From NCBI GenBank assembly GCA_023053545.1, contig JAKZAN010000004.1:10168001-10232000 (forward strand): a stretch of 64,000 bases of DNA, in the 5' to 3' direction. Within the stretch, counting starts at the first letter, position 1; each line of letters opens with the position of its first letter. Under the pieces are notes generated by a model, which made no database searches, was not told the DNA's origin, and saw only the letters and a program-made list of their open reading frames with translations. The position numbers and the translations under genes were made by a program. The stretch comes from Lepidurus packardi (taxonomy: Eukaryota; Arthropoda; Branchiopoda; Notostraca; Triopsidae). Of this stretch, positions 11,747 through 25,859 are shown piece after piece.

Positions 11747-14700
11747 CGTTTAGGGGGGCAAGAGCAAAGTGACGTATGCTATTGATCGAGCGTCGGATCG
11801 CCGTCGCCAGTTCTTCATTAATCCCAATGGAACAGTCACGATCCAACGGCAATTAGATCGGGAAGACACGCCTCGACATCAGGTAGGAATTACGCTGCAA
11901 TTAGTTGCCATGGCTGCGAGTCTTAATTTACTTATGGTTTTATTGTATATTTTTCTAAAAAATTTAAAGGTGAAAATTTTGGCTATTGATGATGGAGTAC
12001 CACCGAAAACTGCTACAGCCACCTTGACGGTTATTGTGCAAGACATGAACGATAACGCGCCCAAGTTTTTGAAGGAATATCGCCCCGTATTGCCGGAGCA
12101 TGTGCCACCAAGAAAAGTCATTGAGATCTTAGCAACTGATGATGACGACCGCTCTAAAGGCAATGGACCGCCCTTTTATTTCCGTATGGATCCCAATGCA
12201 GATGATGAAATCAGGGCCTCTTTCAAAGTTGAGCACGATCCAAGTAAGTTTCATTCCTTTTTTCCCGGGTGGGGGGAGAATAGAAGAACAAACATATATA
12301 AGATGGTGAAAGTTAACTTGGGGTTCTCTCTAATCTAATTAGTGGAGCGAAAAGTTTCAACGCATCCCCCTTGTGTCATCCTTTAAAGTTGATTTCTTGA
12401 CACCACAAAAAAGAGTTTGGTATCTTGAAGCTTCTTCTTAAAGAAACACAAATCTATTCCTGCATTTGTTCGGTATGGCTAGAACTTCTGTAAGCGGTAT
12501 CGACTTTTGTGCAGTCATTTGAGGTTGTGATCTCAAGTCTAAACATTTTATCTTTTGATCTCAAGTCTAAATGTTTTAGTGTTAGTGATTGAGTTTGGTT
12601 CATTTTAATTTGATATTTTTTTTAACAATTGGGGAATTCTTCGACCTTCCTTTGACCTTTAAGTTTCAGTTAAATTTAATTGAGCTTGGTGTCGATTTCC
12701 AACTGTCGATTTTAAGTTAGATTAACAGTTGAATATCGATATCCTACTGTCGATTCTTGTCGATTTCAAGTTAAAATTGATAGTTGGATATTGCTATTGA
12801 GTTCCCGAAGTTTTCTTCACCAATGGTTTTGTGCAAATTCCCAAACTTTCAGCTAATGTAACTACTTAAACTGAGACAAAGTTTTTCAGACCAAAATTTG
12901 CACACGCAGAAACTCGGCATGTTAACTTAAGTATCGATATCAAACTAAAAAAATGTAAATAATTCGATGGTATAATTGCATAGACTCGGAATGTTAAGTA
13001 AGCTATCGATACCAAACTAATTCTTTTATCAATTTCAAATATCGATATTTAAGTTTAAAAAATCTTGCAACGATCGTTTTTTACGCTTTAGTGAAGAAAT
13101 GAAAGGGGATATTGCTGTTTTCTAAAAAGGCAAATGAACTTATACGCCAAGTTTTAGTACCATACATAAGTTTACAGTGTTTTGCAAGCATAGAGAAGTT
13201 AAGAAGCATGGGAAGGCAGGAGAGGAAGCCTGAGGCCATAAATGTAGGGTTATGTGATCTCGTTTGTTGTTCTAAAGCCATGTTAATGGGTTGTTATGTA
13301 TTTTAGAGGGTGCCAACGGGGATGGCATGGCCATTGTATCGTCTTTACGGTCTTTTGACCGGGAGCAGCAGAAGGAGTTTCATGTGCCCATCGTGATCAA
13401 GGATTCTGGGAACCCGGCCATGTCAGGCACTTCAACTTTGACGGTCATTATCGGCGATGTGAATGATAACAAGATGCAGCCGGGAGCCAAGGACATCCTC
13501 GTGTATTCCTACATGGGCCAGACCCCGGATACGGAAATCGGACGTGTCTACGTTTACGATTTGGACGATTGGGATTTGCCGGATAAGAAGTTCTACTGGG
13601 ACACCAAAGAACATCCACATTTCGCCCTAGACGAGAATACGGGCATGATTACCATGCGACATGCCACCCGCGAAGGAAGGTTAGTCTTTCCCTTCTTTTT
13701 TTCTTATTTTATTGTACTCTCCCCTTCTTTTCGTCCCTGGATTTTATCTCTTGGTTCCCTTTAAAAGCCTCGAGTATCGGTTTGGCGCTAATTAAGGATT
13801 TTTTAAGAAGATCTTGGGTCTTTGCCTGCTGCCTTTCGTTTTGTTTCTGGGAAGCTTAGGAGCTTGTTTGTAGGGCCCAAACTTTGGTTTTAAAAGGAAT
13901 GCATGTTTGTCTCTCTGTCGTGATTTTTAAATGAATTTTGTGGACTTTTGTCTGGCAGGTACTTTCTCCGGTTCAGGGTTTATGACCGGAAACATACCCA
14001 AACTGACGTCCCGGCCAATGTTACGGTCACCGTGAGGGAAATACCACATGAAGCTGTCCTCCAATCAGGATCTGTGCGCATTGCGGGGATCTCTGATGAG
14101 GATTTCATTCGCATTTGGGATTATAAGGTAAAAAAAAAAAAAAAAAAAAAAAGTTTACAAAGCTCCTTAGGGAGTTGGTTTTCATTCGTTTCTTACTTCT
14201 TTAAGGTGCAAGATGTGGTCAAAAGCAAGCTGGAGAAGTTCAGAGATAAAATTGCTCAGTTGGTGCGCGTAGACCGGGATAACGTCGACGTTTTTAGCGT
14301 TCAATTGAGGAGCCAAAACCCACTTATTACCGACGTTCGATTCTCGGCCCATGGATCGCCTTATTACAAGCCTATTCGACTCGACGGCCTTGTTTTACAA
14401 CATCGTGAAGAGGTAGAGGAGTTTAATTCCACTTTTTCCTGTTTTGACAGTTTTCATTGTCTCGTATACTTAATTAATTCCTTCATTTAAGACGTCTATG
14501 TTTCAGACATTTGGATTGTATTTAACTTACTAGTAGTCTTGACTCAACTGTTATTTGAAATAATAAGTAGAAAAGTTGGGAAAAAGAAGTTGAGGAAATT
14601 TCGGTAATTTCAGCTGTTAGATATTAATGTATTCTATTATTTTATATTTTGTATTTTTTACAGTTTTAATTGTCTATATTTAATTTATTCCTTAATTTAA

Positions 14701-17700
14701 GACGTCTACTTTTCGGACGTTTGGATTGTATTTAATTACCTATTTGTATTAATTACTTACTAACAATTTGGAGTCAAATACTATTTGAAATCGTTTTAAG
14801 TTGAAAAATTCGGTAATTATAATGATTAAAATTCGGTAGTTCAGCTATTTGGTATTAATGTATTTGGTTACTCGACTTTCGACAGATTGAAGCAGAGGTG
14901 GGAATCAATATCACTATGGTTTCCATCAACGATTGCTTGGACGAGAATAAGGCGTGCGAAGGATCGTGCACATCAACGTTGGACGTGTCTTCGCTGCCGT
15001 ACTTGGTGAATGCCAATAAGACGGCTCTGGTAGGCGTACGGGTGGATGTCTTGGCGGAATGTACGTGTGGAGCACGGAATTTCTCTCGCTCCGAGTCTTG
15101 TCGCTCGGCGCCTTGCCATAACGGGGGGCGTTGCGTAGAAGGCAGGGGCGGAGTTTCGTGTCAATGTCCCACAGCTTACGATGGTCCTCGTTGTCAGCAA
15201 ACCACCCGTACTTTCCGCGGTGCTGGCTGGGCGTGGTATCCTTCTTTAGCTATGTGCGATTCTTCTCACTTAAGCATCGAGTTCCTTACCAAGAAGCCAG
15301 ACGGCCTTTTACTCTACAACGGACCTATTGTCCCTCCAGAGCCGGATCAAATGATTTTTTCTGGTATTTTTGTACCTAAACAATTGACGGTAGGTCGTAA
15401 CCGCTTTTGATTTTTCTAAAGATTTCATCGCCCTGGAACTGGAAGGAGGCAGTCCGAGATTATTACTCGATTTTGGATCAGGAACGTTGGAACTCAAAAT
15501 TAAACCTGTCCGGAGGCTTGAAGATGGAGAATGGCATCGTATTGATGTTTTCTGGGAGACAGATGTAAGAAAGTTTCTTCATTTTGAAGGAAGTTTAGGC
15601 GTGAAAAAAGGAAAAACTGTAGATCTTTGTTTAGATGTTCTTCGAGAGCTCATTTCAATGGCTTTTAAAACGAAATTTGTTTAGAAATCGACTTGGTTTT
15701 TGTTATTTTAAAGCGATTCTAGACGAAGTCATTCTGAAATCCAATTTTAGATGGATATTCCTGTGGAAATCCATTACGTGATATTTTTGGAAGGTAGATT
15801 AGGGGATAGAATCTCTTTAAAAATTAACTGGCCAGGCAGATATTTCTTTTTATATCGATTTAGGATACTAGTCATCCTTGAGTAATCGATTTGGAGATAG
15901 TAATACCTTTCAGGAACTGGATTCTTGAAAGTAATGATTTTAGTAATCTATTTTATGAATTTATCCTCTAGAGAACGATTTCTAGAAAGTAAGCGCTTTA
16001 GTAATCGATTCCTAAAGCTTTCGATGATAAAATAAATCGATTAGTAAAGCTTCAGTAACTGAATTCTTGAAAGTAATAATAGTTGGATTCCGTTTCTAGG
16101 AATTTATCCTTTAGAAATCGATTTCTAGACAGTAATAGTTTTAGTAATCAATTGAAAAGTAAAGCTTTCGGTGATAAAGTAAACTAAATTGATTAGTAGA
16201 GCTTTCAGTAACCAAATTCTTGAAAGTAACAAATTAGTAGTCTGTTTCAAGGAATTTATCCTTTAGATATCGTTTTCTAGACTGTAATAGTTTAGTAATC
16301 AATTGAAAAGTAAAGCTTTCGATGATAAAGTAAACTAAATTGATTAGTAGAGCTTTCAGTAACCAAATTCTTGAAAGTAACACAATTAGTAGTTTATTTC
16401 AAGGAATTTATCCTTTAGATATCGTTTTCTAGACTGTAATAGTTTAGTAATCAATTGAAAAGTAAAGCTTTCGATGATAAAGTAAACTAAATTGATTAAT
16501 AGAGCTTTCAGTAACCAAATTCTTGAAAGCAACAAAATTATTAGTCTGTTTCAAGGAATTTATCCTTTAGATATCGTTTTCTAGAAAGTAATCGTTTTTA
16601 TAATCAAAGTCGATTGGTTTCTTTTCTAATTCGTTATTTGTGTATTTGCAGACGGTAAGGATGGTTTTGGATCTTTGTCGCCATGCTCACGTGTCCGAAC
16701 CCGAAGACGGGACTGCTGCTCAATTCAATACGACCCACTGCCAAGTTACTGGCACCGTCCCTCCTTTTAACGAGTACCTGGACGTGAATAGTCCGTTGCA
16801 AGTGGGCGGTTTAGCCCATACGCCTCTTGATCCTTCGTTGTTCCGTTGGGACCACTTGCCGCAAGGCAAACACTTCGCAGGATGCATCCGTAATTTGATC
16901 CACAACAGCCAGATCTACGATTTGGCTGATCCAGGCATGCACCAAGGCAGTCAGTCAGGTTGTACGCCGTTAGAAGAGCTGTGTGCCGGAAATGAGATTT
17001 GGACAGGCTCTAATTCCATCAGCGCCGCAGGCACGCGTGTCGGGACCAGCAGCGGTTTCACGGCGAGCGTCGGACCTTATTATGGATGCGGAGAACACGG
17101 TACGTGTGTCGGATCCTTGACTGAACCGCGGTGCGAGTGTCGACCGGGTTGGACAGGGCCACATTGCAGCGTGGAAACGACTCCTGCAACTTTTAACCCG
17201 CAAAGTTATGTCAAATACGCACTGTCCTTTGAACCGGACCGCTTTGTAACCGCCATTCAGCTGCGATTCAGAACCCGGGAAGAGCATGGCGAACTTTTCC
17301 GCGTCTCGGATCAACACGCGCGAGAATACGGCATTCTCGAGCTCAAAGACAGTCGCCTTCGGTTCAAATTTAACCTCAACAGCTTACGGACGGAGGAAAA
17401 AGTGCTCTGGCTGACCGCCGTGGCTGTTAACGACGGCCAATGGCATACGGTCAAAGTGCAGCGCTATGGATCAGTCGCCATGTTGGAGTTGGATGGAGGG
17501 GAAGGTCGACGGTACAATGAAACCTTCTTATTTGAAGGCCACCAATGGATGCAGGTGGATAAGCAAGAAGGTGTGTATGCGGGCGGCAAAGCAGAGTACA
17601 CCGGCGTTCGGTCATACGAAGTGTACGGGGACTACCAGAAGGGATGCTTGGATGACGTCCGATTAGAGTGGAAAGCCTTGCCGCTGCCTCCAGCGCTCAA

Positions 17701-20672
17701 TGGGACCCAGTGGGGACAGGCGACAACTTCCCATAACGTTCGAAAGCACTGTCCTTCTAATAATCCTTGTGCCAACGTTATTTGTCCGCCTCCGTTTGAA
17801 TGTAACGACCTTTGGATGGACTACGAATGCAGGTAAGTGACATGCGTTCCCAAAATCGATTGCAAAAAGAAAAGACTCGGGCAACATCTTTAAACTGTTG
17901 AATGATTTCGACTATCGATTAATCTCCATCTAACACTCGAAACGTTAGTTATGAAATTGGGTATACGAGATCAATTTTCATTTTTTTTTCGTTCGAAATC
18001 TATCTTATTCAAAATTTTCATTCAATTTCTTATTCGAAATCAATCTTATTCAAAATTTTCATTCAGTTTCTCATTCGAAATCAATCTTATTCAAATTTTA
18101 GATTTTTATGAGCGGGGCCTCGAAGAGTACCTTTTTAATATCGTTGAAATCGAATTTACTAGATAATAGCGATTTTAGTATCGATATTTAGTTTTATATG
18201 GATACCTATTTTAATATCGGTATTTACTTTGACAGCGTTTTTAGTATCGATTGTTAAGTATATATTTACTTTAATATCAGCCTGGTCTGTCGTAACGTGA
18301 CGGATCCGTCACTTTAGGAGCTGAGGCAAATTTGACCGAAACCCATATCAAGTCAAGACCGAATACCTCCTCACACCCCTGTAAATCGATTTATAACCTG
18401 TTTATATCGAAACCATTTGTTACTTTCAAAATGAACTTGACGACTAGTGAAAACGAACATGGCGAACATGAAGAAAACAACAATGAAAGTAGACTTCCGA
18501 AGAAGATAAGAACGTTACGAGATTGCTCAAACTAACCTAACCTAACGTTCTTTGTTTGTGCCAACGTAAAGTGAAGAGCTCGTTTTGTGTTTATCTGGCA
18601 CCACCGTCAGGGGCTGTGAAGTGCTATTCGGTCTGAACTTGATACCGTTTTCAGTAAAATTTGCCTCAGCTCCCTTCAGGAGACTGACGGATCCGTCAGT
18701 TTACACGACAGGCCAAGTTCTTATATGGATGCCTATTTTAATATCGGTATTTACTTTGATAGCGTTTTTAGTATCGATTGTTAAGTGTATATTTACTTTA
18801 ATATCGACTATATGCGAAGCTAAGCAATCGATTTATGGTACATCACTTTCTATGATCGATATTTTCAATATTTAGATTTAAAATCAAAACTTTCTCAACG
18901 TAATGGGAGCTTATTGCTTACATCGCTTAACTCAATAAGTAATCATTTCTAGATGGTCGTTTTCGACATTTTAACTGAAAAGAAGCTTCCTGGATAGTCT
19001 TGTATCTGTAGTGACTCATTGTAATGACAACTTAACATTTCTGGGAATCTTTTCCACACCTTTGTGTTCTCTTCTGCTTTGGTCTTGCGGGAACGGCTAT
19101 AAAACAGTTGTGGAGAGTCAAAGATCATGACAGCTGATGGAAAAGGCTGCGAAGATCGGAATGAATGCTTGGGCAATCCGTGTCTCAATGGGGGAGTGTG
19201 TATTAACCGAGAACCTTTCTACATCTGTGCATGCCCTGAGGGCTTTTCGGGTGATAACTGCGAACTTTTACAACAAGGACAAATCGTTCGATTGTCCATG
19301 GGCGCTCTAGCGGCTATTCTCGTCTGTTTACTCATAATTCTCAGTAAGTTCTCATCTTTCCTCCACTTTCCCCCACTCTTTTCATGTCTTTACCCCTAGT
19401 CAGCATGGTTTATAGTTACACGCATGTGCATGTTAGAAAAAGTCGACATTTACTTCCAAAATTCCGCCCGGGTCAACTCTGAAGCGTCTAAGACAGAAAC
19501 AGTACGTATATTGTGAGGTTGTTGCAACTTTTTTGTTCGTTTTTAGTTGTCCCGAAGGGCAAGAAATCTGGGGATCCAATTGCCGGGATGTCAATGAGTG
19601 TTTATTGTATCGGCCATGCGTCAATGGCGGTACTTGTATAAATTACCAAGACGCCCGCCAATACGAATGTTTATGTCCCAGCGAGTATATGGGCCGCCAT
19701 TGTGAATTAGCTTCCTTACCCAGTACTACCCTGACCACCTCCACCGAGTTCATTGTTACTGTCATCGTATGCTTAGCAGTCTTGCTCAGTAAGTGTTGAT
19801 GTTTTTTGAGTTTGAACTGTCGCTTGTTTATCCCCTGCAATTTTACATTTTTAGTCAATTTTAATTTTCTACATTTTTTCCCCCGTATATTGAAAGGAAT
19901 TCATTTCGTGTTTTTCGCAGTTATGGTGCTCATCTATGTGGTTTACAACCGGAGAAGAGAAGCCATCGTCCGGTACCCGGGTCCTGATGATGACGTCAGA
20001 GAGAACATCATCAATTATGACGATGAAGGGGGTGGGGAAGACGATATGACCGCCTATGATATAACTCCTCTACAAATTCCTATCGGTGGGCCCGGAATGG
20101 GTATTCCTTTAGGATTAGGTCATGATCTCAAAAGCGGGAAGATGTCTTGTAAATTCCTTTGTTTATTATTAGATCTGACCCAATTTTTTACTGAAATTTT
20201 TGAATAAATAGACACACGGCCACCAATGGTGGGTTTGGCAGGAGAACCCAATGTAGGCGTGTTTATCGACGATCATAAAAAACGAGCGGATAACGATCTC
20301 AACGCACCACCTTACGATGATTTAAGGAATTACGCCTACGAAGGAGGCGGTTCTACTGCTGGTTCCTTGTCTTCCTTGGCTTCAGGTAAGGATTATCGCC
20401 CCTTTCAGTCTTGTTACCATAGTCTGAATTGTTAGATTAGCTTTCAAATGTGGAATTTGACATTTCAAAGAAGGCAATTTGCATTTCAATGAAAATGAAA
20501 CGATTTCTGTACTAATTGGGAATCCTTTGTTTTACTGCCAGGCACAGAAGACGATGAACAAGATTACGATTACTTGAATGGATGGGGGGTGCGGTTCCAG
20601 AAACTGGCGGATATGTACGGCCATGGGGAGAGTGAAGAAGAAGGCGAAGGGGAGGAGGACCTTGGAGAATGA
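3762..20672 (+). CDS. CadN: N-cadherin (CadN), 3' part of the gene
   Basis: Classical cadherin of the arthropod N-cadherin type, a homophilic adhesion receptor linked to catenins. Exons: 3762-3905, 5242-5357, 6721-6885 or 7064-7228, 7460-7597, 7827-8013, 8215-8448, 11027-11349, 11423-11599, 11754-11882, 11970-12243, 13307-13679, 13959-14127, 14206-14412, 14886-15363, 15422-15564, 16652-17832, 19108-19343 or 19547-19788, 19921-20148, 20212-20385, 20542-20672. One isoform gives about 1734 residues here. Seven cadherin linker motifs are visible ([54 protein letters not shown], and the degenerate DVNDNK). They are followed by the non-chordate membrane-proximal region, an EGF domain, laminin G, EGF, laminin G, an EGF plus transmembrane exon, and a tail with the p120/beta-catenin-type stretches [11 protein letters not shown] and [17 protein letters not shown]. 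The first exon starts in phase, so the N-terminal repeats and start codon are outside the window. Confidence 0.97.
6721..6885 (+). CDS. CadN: CadN alternative ectodomain exon, version a
   Basis: A 165-nt, 55-codon phase-0 exon beginning [19 protein letters not shown] and containing the calcium-linker motif DVNDNPPVF. It corresponds in position and sequence to exon 7 of fly CadN, which is known to have mutually exclusive 7a and 7b versions. Acceptor TTTCAACAG and donor CAG/GTGCTT are clear. It lies 178 bp before the paralogous exon at 7064-7228 and is identical to it at about 32 of 55 residues. Confidence 0.92.
7064..7228 (+). CDS. CadN: CadN alternative ectodomain exon, version b
   Basis: A second 165-nt, 55-codon exon of the same phase, beginning [19 protein letters not shown]. 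Acceptor CCTGCAAG and donor CAG/GTCCGT flank it. Including both versions would duplicate one half of a cadherin repeat, so one of the two is expected per transcript. Its linker motif reads DANDLPPVF instead of DxNDNxPxF, so an asparagine of the calcium site is replaced by leucine. The length and phase match to 6721-6885 is exact. Confidence 0.9.
8522..8940 (+). repeat. Three tandem repeats (about 145 bp) in a CadN intron
   Basis: Units start near 8522, 8671 and 8814 with TTGGATTGGAAACTAAAA and share AGAAGCGAATGAACTTAAAC and CTCTTGGTAACTTG. Each unit begins with the short hairpin TTGGAAACTAAAAGTTTCCAA. No coding potential is apparent. Confidence 0.85.
9651..10325 (+). mobile_element. Truncated pogo/Tigger-like transposon (5' end)
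   Basis: A TA dinucleotide is followed by CAGTATGATGCCGC, a pogo/Tigger-style terminus, at 9651. A frame from the ATG at 10101 encodes about 74 residues beginning [19 protein letters not shown] and continuing with a helix-turn-helix ([13 protein letters not shown]). This matches the N-terminal CENP-B/pipsqueak DNA-binding domain of Tigger transposases. The frame stops at 10323-10325. No DDE catalytic domain follows, so the copy is dead. It lies in the 2.6-kb CadN intron 8449-11026. Confidence 0.7.
9815..10050 (+). mobile_element. Left part of a CAGTAACG-family MITE or transposon
   Basis: The segment starts CAGTAACGAAACTT and shares about 230 bp of patchy similarity with the complete element at 53308-53600, including CAGTCTAC, CTCCCAAGTCAA, AAATGAGCAGG and CCTACCTAAGCGTAGG. 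No right end was found nearby. It appears nested in, or fused with, the Tigger-like element. Confidence 0.55.
10251..10990 (+). repeat. 373-bp direct tandem duplication
   Basis: Two head-to-tail copies begin ATAAGTTACGAAGTAACGAA (10251) and ATAAGTTAGGAAGTAACGAA (10624). They stay close to identical for about 360 bp with only small changes. The first copy starts inside the Tigger-like reading frame, so the duplication happened after the transposon inserted. Confidence 0.9.
11693..11746 (+). repeat. 54-nt T homopolymer upstream of a CadN acceptor
   Basis: An uninterrupted run of T that ends seven bases before the acceptor GTTTAG of the exon at 11754. It acts as an extreme polypyrimidine tract in a 154-bp intron. 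The length is prone to sequencing error. Confidence 0.9.
14448..14790 (+). repeat. Two diverged direct repeats in a CadN intron
   Basis: A unit containing TTTAAGACGTCTA and GGACGTTTGGATTGTATTTAA-like text occurs at about 14451 and again at about 14664, a spacing of roughly 212 bp, with moderate divergence. No coding content. Confidence 0.65.
15890..16600 (+). repeat. About 151-bp tandem repeats filling a CadN intron
   Basis: Units marked by AATTGAAAAGTAAAGCTTTC at 16150, 16301 and 16453, preceded by one or two more diverged units from about 15890. Each contains GGAATTTATCCTTTAGATAT and TTCTAGACTGTAATAG. The array occupies most of intron 15565-16651. Confidence 0.85.
17993..18101 (+). repeat. 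43-bp tandem repeats
   Basis: Nearly three copies of a unit containing CGAAATCAATCTTATTCAAA and ATTTTCATTCAATTTCT, in the intron before the alternative transmembrane exons of CadN. Confidence 0.8.
18280..18713 (+). mobile_element. MITE with long inverted ends in a CadN intron
   Basis: The left end (GCCTGGTCTGTCGT, then a GACGGATCCGTC palindrome, then GGAGCTGAGGCAAATTT) is mirrored at the right end (AAATTTGCCTCAGCTCC, GACGGATCCGTC, ACGACAGGCC). The arms are about 60 bp with small indels. The flanks are copies of a roughly 90-bp direct repeat (18189-18280 and 18720-18806), so a short target duplication cannot be told apart from that repeat. No transposase is encoded. Confidence 0.75.
19108..19343 (+). 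CDS. CadN: CadN alternative EGF/transmembrane exon, version a
   Basis: A 236-nt exon that completes the AG left by 17832. It encodes [20 protein letters not shown], then an EGF-like domain ([13 protein letters not shown]), then the transmembrane segment [17 protein letters not shown]. The transmembrane segment closely matches fly CadN exon 18a. Acceptor AAAACAG and donor CA/GTAAGT are clear. It ends with one nucleotide, as version b does. Confidence 0.92.
19547..19788 (+). CDS. CadN: CadN alternative EGF/transmembrane exon, version b
   Basis: A 242-nt exon of the same phase as 19108-19343, encoding [18 protein letters not shown], an EGF-like domain ([14 protein letters not shown]) and a different transmembrane helix, [15 protein letters not shown]. 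The two versions differ by two codons in length. They are separated by 203 bp, too close together for much regulatory sequence. Joining both would encode two membrane spans, so mutually exclusive use is expected, as known for fly exon 18a/18b. Confidence 0.92.
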
Positions 20673-22954
20673 AAAATCAACCGAGTTTTGAAGTCTTCGT
20701 TGTCATTTTCCTGTTTTTTATCCCGGAAAAGTCTCATTTCTAGTTAAGCATATAAAAAATTGTTTTCTTTTGATGGAGGTCCATTTATATAGCTGTCTTA
20801 CAATGAAGGGAGCAAAAAAAAGCGTATATGATCCTATTCTGGTCAAAGACATTCCAAGGATGAAAATCGCCCTCGGTTGTTTATTTCCCGCCCGTCTCTC
20901 ACCCCACCCTCCTCTCCCCGACTCCCAAATCTCCGAAGAACAAGAAGAAACCTTTTTGCAAAAAAAAAGTTGCCCGGAGTTTCGATTATGACGAGTGACG
21001 AGAACAAGAGCTTTAATTGCGGCTACAAAAACGACAAAAAAGAAGAAAAAAGGAATTGGAGGGACGTGAAGAAGAGTCACTTTCACTGCTCAATTTCGCC
21101 TGACCTCTTCGCATATTCACATACAAACTTTTACACACTCCCCCTGTCCCCACCACGCCTAGCTCTTGGCTCCTCCCCCTTCGCCGTACTTAGGGTTCCA
21201 CAAATAATACTAATAATTAGCGAAAGCAGAAAGAGAGATTACCTTTCAAATAATTCTCTTTGAGTTTCTCGCATTTCGCGTGCCAAGTTTGAGTTTGACG
21301 GAAGATATATTTGACCCCGCCCCCCTCAGTGCAAGTGTGAAGGTACTTAATAGACGACGTCGTTCAGTTTCATGGACGCAAAACGTAAAAGCGGGTGGAA
21401 CAAATTTTTTGACGTCACAGTCTTGTCGTAATTTGTGCCAGTGTAAAAAAAAATGTGGACACCGGAGCCATAAGAAATTGGAAAATTTTATTGACACACC
21501 CTTTGGAGATTTTTTTGCATTTTTGTTACATTGAGTAATATTGGGGGATTATTAGAAATTTTTTTGGAGGCGGAGCTTTTCGAGTGAAAGTTTCCTAGGG
21601 AGAATTTCACCAGATCTCATCCTTAAAAAAAAAATCTCCTTGCACTGTTTATTACTCTTTTTTTTACGGTAATTGTAAAGCTAAGTTTTTGTACAGACGT
21701 GAATGTAAACTGTGTGTGTGTATAAACTGGCCCCTATTTCACCTCCCTCCCACCCTTCCTTGAACCCTCCCATTCTCGAAATTCTCACAAGGCCTCTCTT
21801 AATGCACGCCCTTCCCCCTTTTTGGAATTTCACGCTCACAATACTGATTATTGCGCAGCTATGTTTGCGAATCATATGACAAATTAAAAAAAAAAAAAAA
21901 AAACATCTAATGGCAGCTTTAGAGGACGCATATCTGACCCCGCCTACCTTTTCCTGGGTTTCTTATGCATGGCCACGCCCCATTTTTGTCATCCTGTTGA
22001 CCAAGATGCTAGTTTCGAAGAATCTCGAGAATTTTTTGTATAAGAAAAAGTATAGCAAGCTTGGGAAAGAACGGGTTGCGATAAAACTTTGAAATGGAAA
22101 TTTTGAGTTGTAAAACGACCCCTTCCCAAACCCTTTATTCCCCTTTGAACCTTGTCTCGCTCCTTGTGCTTGTGTAATCCATGTGTGAACGGACAAAGAC
22201 AACTCAGTGACCAATAGAACTTTCTTTGTATGTCAAATTCTCTTATTTTACTTTTAATTTAGTTACTGTTGTCATCCATATGGGTAAAGCATGACTTCTA
22301 TCAAACTCATTCTTTGTAGGATACATTTTCAAAGATGTAAACAATTTCGTCCTGGGTAGTACTTTAGGGTCTACGCGGATACCCTTAAATTCGACCCAAG
22401 GATGTATTTATAGTTTTAGAATTTAAGCTTTCAAGATTTACACAACTGTTGAATAGCTTTTGACATTATTATTGCATGTAACTGCGGTATAACTCGTTAT
22501 CGCCTGAAATGATGTAAAAAGGCAATACGACGGTTAGAAAACCTTTGCCACGTTACAATTTCCGGAGCCACGTGGAAGGCCGCCAAATAGTTCGATAGGA
22601 AGCCGCTTGATGTCGCTATTGAGAACTTGCTGGGTTGGTCATTTCAAAGTTGCTTCAACTGCTGCATTATGAGGTGATTTGTAAATGTAAACAGCATATT
22701 CCGCATTTATAGATTAATTCCTCGTCACTATTCTATTTCGTGAGCCATCTTACACGTCATGTTTAGCATTTTCCAATTTCCTATTCAAATTGTATCAACA
22801 GCCGTCAGAAGCGATTTCACAGCTCATACTCCTTGTAGTAAACAGAAACGTGCTCAGTTTGCTCGTGGCTCACTTGGAGTCTTTGTTGCTTGAGTCTTGT
22901 ACATTTGAATACTAAAAACGTGGAATAATTTAATGGTTTAAAGCGTACTATTGA
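20673..22954. other. CadN 3' flank and PRMT7 upstream region
   Basis: Contains the CadN 3' UTR (length unknown), A/T-rich stretches and runs such as the A-tract near 21885-21902. ORFs here are short, lack motifs and overlap low-complexity sequence. No RNA gene or clear promoter element was recognised. Confidence 0.5.
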
Positions 22955-25859
<2,905 letters not shown>

